A stretch of DNA of 8,618 nt, taken from Anaerolineales bacterium (GTDB lineage Bacteria > Chloroflexota > Anaerolineae > Anaerolineales > VGOW01). The DNA is taken from contig CAKKQG010000242.1 of NCBI GenBank assembly GCA_919901875.1, positions 1,964-10,581 of the forward strand. Direction: 5' to 3'. The notes below the pieces were generated by a model. That model had not been told where the DNA came from, searched no databases, and worked only from the letters and a program-made list of their open reading frames with translations. The translations under genes were made by a program, and so were the position numbers. Shown here one piece after another: positions 7,794-8,618 of the stretch. Numbering within the stretch: the first letter of the stretch is position 1; every line of letters begins with the position of its first letter.

Positions 7794-7863
7794 AAGGATG
7801 AAGGATGAATTATGAAGGATGAAATTGCTTTCGTCTTCGTTCATCCTTCATAATTCCTAATTT
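7794..7863. repeat. Inverted heptamer-repeat array between copZ and copA
   Basis: The left half is built of 7-base units AAGGATG (7794-7800, 7801-7807 and 7815-7821) with one variant AATTATG (7808-7814). The right half is the same in reverse complement: TTCATCC (7840-7846), TTCATAA (7847-7853) and a decayed TTCCTAA (7854-7860). The two halves contain a perfect 17-bp inverted repeat, 7807-7823 against 7840-7856, around a 16-base loop. It occupies practically the whole intergenic gap and ends at the copZ stop codon. No T-tract follows the stem on either strand, so it is not a standard terminator. It resembles STRR-type heptanucleotide repeats described in cyanobacteria. Confidence 0.85.
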
Positions 7864-8070
7864 TTACTTTTCGACTGGATACCCGATCTCCGCCATCAAC
7901 GTCTCAATCGCCTCTTTGGTCGCGGGCGAGTCGAAGTTGATCGTGACGATCTTGGTCTTCTCATCGGCTTTCACGGCTTGCACGCCGGTGAGTTCTGCCA
8001 CTTCGGTTTGGATCGTCTTCACGCAATGTCCGCATGAAATAGCTGGGGCTTTAACGGTAATGGTGTTCAT
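7864..8070 (-). CDS. copZ: CopZ-like copper chaperone (single HMA domain)
   Basis: A 68-residue heavy-metal-associated domain, the whole protein being one ferredoxin-like beta-alpha-beta-beta-alpha-beta fold. The metal site is ISCGHC (Cys13, Cys16) at the usual place after the first strand, followed by the helix VKTIQTEVAEL, GVQAV, a VTINFD strand and the closing IGYPVEK. Such proteins carry Cu(I) in the cytosol and hand it to the N-terminal HMA domain of CopA, whose gene lies directly downstream on the same strand. The Met that usually precedes the first cysteine (GMTCxxC) is replaced (Ala-Ile-Ser-Cys). CxxC proteins of this size can also bind other soft metals, but the neighbours point to copper. 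A strong Shine-Dalgarno fixes the start. Confidence 0.9.
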   Translation of the reverse strand: MNTITVKAPAISCGHCVKTIQTEVAELTGVQAVKADEKTKIVTINFDSPATKEAIETLMAEIGYPVEK

Positions 8071-8077
8071 AATAAGT

Positions 8078-8083
8078 CTCCTT
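8078..8083 (-). promoter_or_regulatory. Ribosome binding site of copZ
   Basis: On the minus strand AAGGAG stands seven bases before the copZ ATG (8068-8070), a textbook spacing. Just upstream of it on that strand is a run of nine A residues (8087-8095), which would leave the site in an unstructured, easily translated leader. copA lacks a comparable site, so copZ is probably translated more strongly than copA. Confidence 0.8.
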
Positions 8084-8105
8084 GAATTTTTTTTTGAACG
8101 AATTT

Positions 8106-8178
8106 GTATTCCGTATTGCGTATTTCGTATTCCGTCAAACCACGCGATACGCTATACGCAATACGCTATACGCAATAT
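8106..8178. repeat. Inverted heptamer-repeat array between the cupredoxin gene and copZ
   Basis: Four tandem 7-base units of form GTATTNC run from 8106 to 8133 (GTATTCC, GTATTGC, GTATTTC, GTATTCC). After a ten-base spacer, five units of form GCNATAC run from 8144 to 8178 (GCGATAC, GCTATAC, GCAATAC, GCTATAC, GCAATAT). GCAATAC is the reverse complement of GTATTGC, so the array can fold into an imperfect hairpin of about 30 bp. It ends three bases from the cupredoxin stop. Most of the 111-base gap between the two genes is this array, and no promoter or terminator is evident in the rest. Confidence 0.85.
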
Positions 8179-8181
8179 TCT

Positions 8182-8592
8182 TCATTTCACTATTAGCTTT
8201 CCCGCCATCCCCTGTTCTTTATGCCCGCTAATCACGCAATAAAATTCGTAAGTGCCGGGCTTGGTGGGCGTGAACTCCACTGTGTTCCTAATGCCCGGCA
8301 GCGCCGAGGCATGAAGCTGAGGCTCGGGACCCGTCATCGAATGGCCGTGACTCGGATCGGCAACTTTGGGTTCGCTCACAGTGGGAATTTCCATAATGCT
8401 GAAATCGTGTTCAATGTTGCCCTTGTTCAAGATGTTGACACGCACCTTTTGATTCGCCGCGACCGTGAGCGTGTCTAGCGAAAAACTGTATTCGCGCATT
8501 TCCACGTTGAACTCTGCCACATCGCCGCTTGGCGCGCCGCTACATGCTGTAAGGAAAAACAATATCGAAAGCAAGACTTTTAAATTTTTCAT
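8182..8592 (-). CDS. Copper-binding cupredoxin lipoprotein
   Basis: An exported, lipid-anchored blue-copper-type protein that probably binds or carries copper outside the membrane. The N-terminus MKNLKVLLSILFFLTACSG is a short signal peptide with a lipobox (Leu-Thr-Ala-Cys17). The mature part has the cupredoxin pattern: a long first half with NKGNIEHDF giving His62, then PGTYEFYC with Cys119, GHKEQGM with His124 and Met129, and the terminal strand GKLIVK. His-Cys-His-Met is the classic type 1 copper ligand set. A loop at about residues 71-98 carries extra His and Met residues (DPSHGHSM and a later His), which could hold additional copper. An upstream in-frame ATG at 8608-8610 would add six residues. 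The start used here is preferred because GAGGGAG lies just before it (8595-8601) and the signal peptide then begins at Met-Lys. It heads the visible part of the copper operon; any promoter lies beyond the window edge. Confidence 0.88.
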   Translation of the reverse strand: MKNLKVLLSILFFLTACSGAPSGDVAEFNVEMREYSFSLDTLTVAANQKVRVNILNKGNIEHDFSIMEIPTVSEPKVADPSHGHSMTGPEPQLHASALPGIRNTVEFTPTKPGTYEFYCVISGHKEQGMAGKLIVK

Positions 8593-8594
8593 TA

Positions 8595-8601
8595 CTCCCT
8601 C
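8595..8601 (-). promoter_or_regulatory. Ribosome binding site deciding the cupredoxin start
   Basis: GAGGGAG on the minus strand, with its GAGG core five bases before the ATG at 8590-8592. The alternative ATG six codons upstream has no such site in the few bases visible, so this sequence favours the shorter 136-residue product. Confidence 0.6.
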
Positions 8602-8618
8602 TTTTGTCATTTGCCATT

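Noticed and set aside
7807..7856. 17-bp inverted repeat as a rho-independent terminator of copZ
   Set aside because: The stem is AT-rich with a 16-base loop and has no T-tract on the minus strand after it. It also belongs to a heptamer array, so a repeat-element reading fits better.
8106..8178. CRISPR-like array
   Set aside because: Units are only seven bases long, directly abutting, and inverted between the two halves; there are no spacers and no cas genes.
8593..8610. Upstream ATG at 8608-8610 as the cupredoxin start
   Set aside because: It would put six extra residues ahead of a normal lipoprotein signal peptide and lacks the purine-rich site found before the next ATG.

Overview
The window looks like chromosomal DNA of a Chloroflexota bacterium, probably Anaerolineae-like. 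This rests on mixed GC content, glycine/valine-rich leader segments of a kind I recall from Chloroflexota conflict-type proteins, and a single-membrane-style lipoprotein cupredoxin. No rRNA or other marker gene is present, so the placement is an inference. I see no tRNA, rRNA, CRISPR array, transposase or integrase. No gene-free stretch exceeds about 115 bases.

Left part (1-2318, + strand): a membrane-anchored SPFH/band 7 protein is followed within a few bases by psuG, pseudouridine-5'-phosphate glycosidase. These look like ordinary housekeeping or catabolic genes.

Middle part (2341-5322, + strand): this is the accessory region. A 71-residue protein is the small partner of a MNT/DUF6036-like nucleotidyltransferase pair of toxin-antitoxin type. 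The nucleotidyltransferase gene itself overlaps it in another frame but survives only as 28 codons, ending just after its LIGG motif. At that breakpoint begins a two-gene unit: a TPR protein with a glycine-rich N-terminal segment, then an ORC/ExeA-like AAA+ ATPase. The two are joined by an ATGA stop/start overlap and closed by a strong rho-independent terminator. Together they resemble a STAND-type NTPase plus TPR sensor split over two genes. This is the best candidate here for an undescribed system, although no effector domain is visible.

Right part (5337-8592, - strand): a copper-handling operon is transcribed leftward: a cupredoxin lipoprotein, a CopZ-like chaperone, then the Cu+ P1B-ATPase CopA. 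The chaperone would deliver cytosolic Cu(I) to CopA for export, and the lipoprotein would bind copper outside the membrane. Both gaps in this operon are filled by inverted arrays of 7-base repeats. The two arrays have different unit sequences but the same design, reminiscent of short tandemly repeated repetitive (STRR) elements of cyanobacteria.
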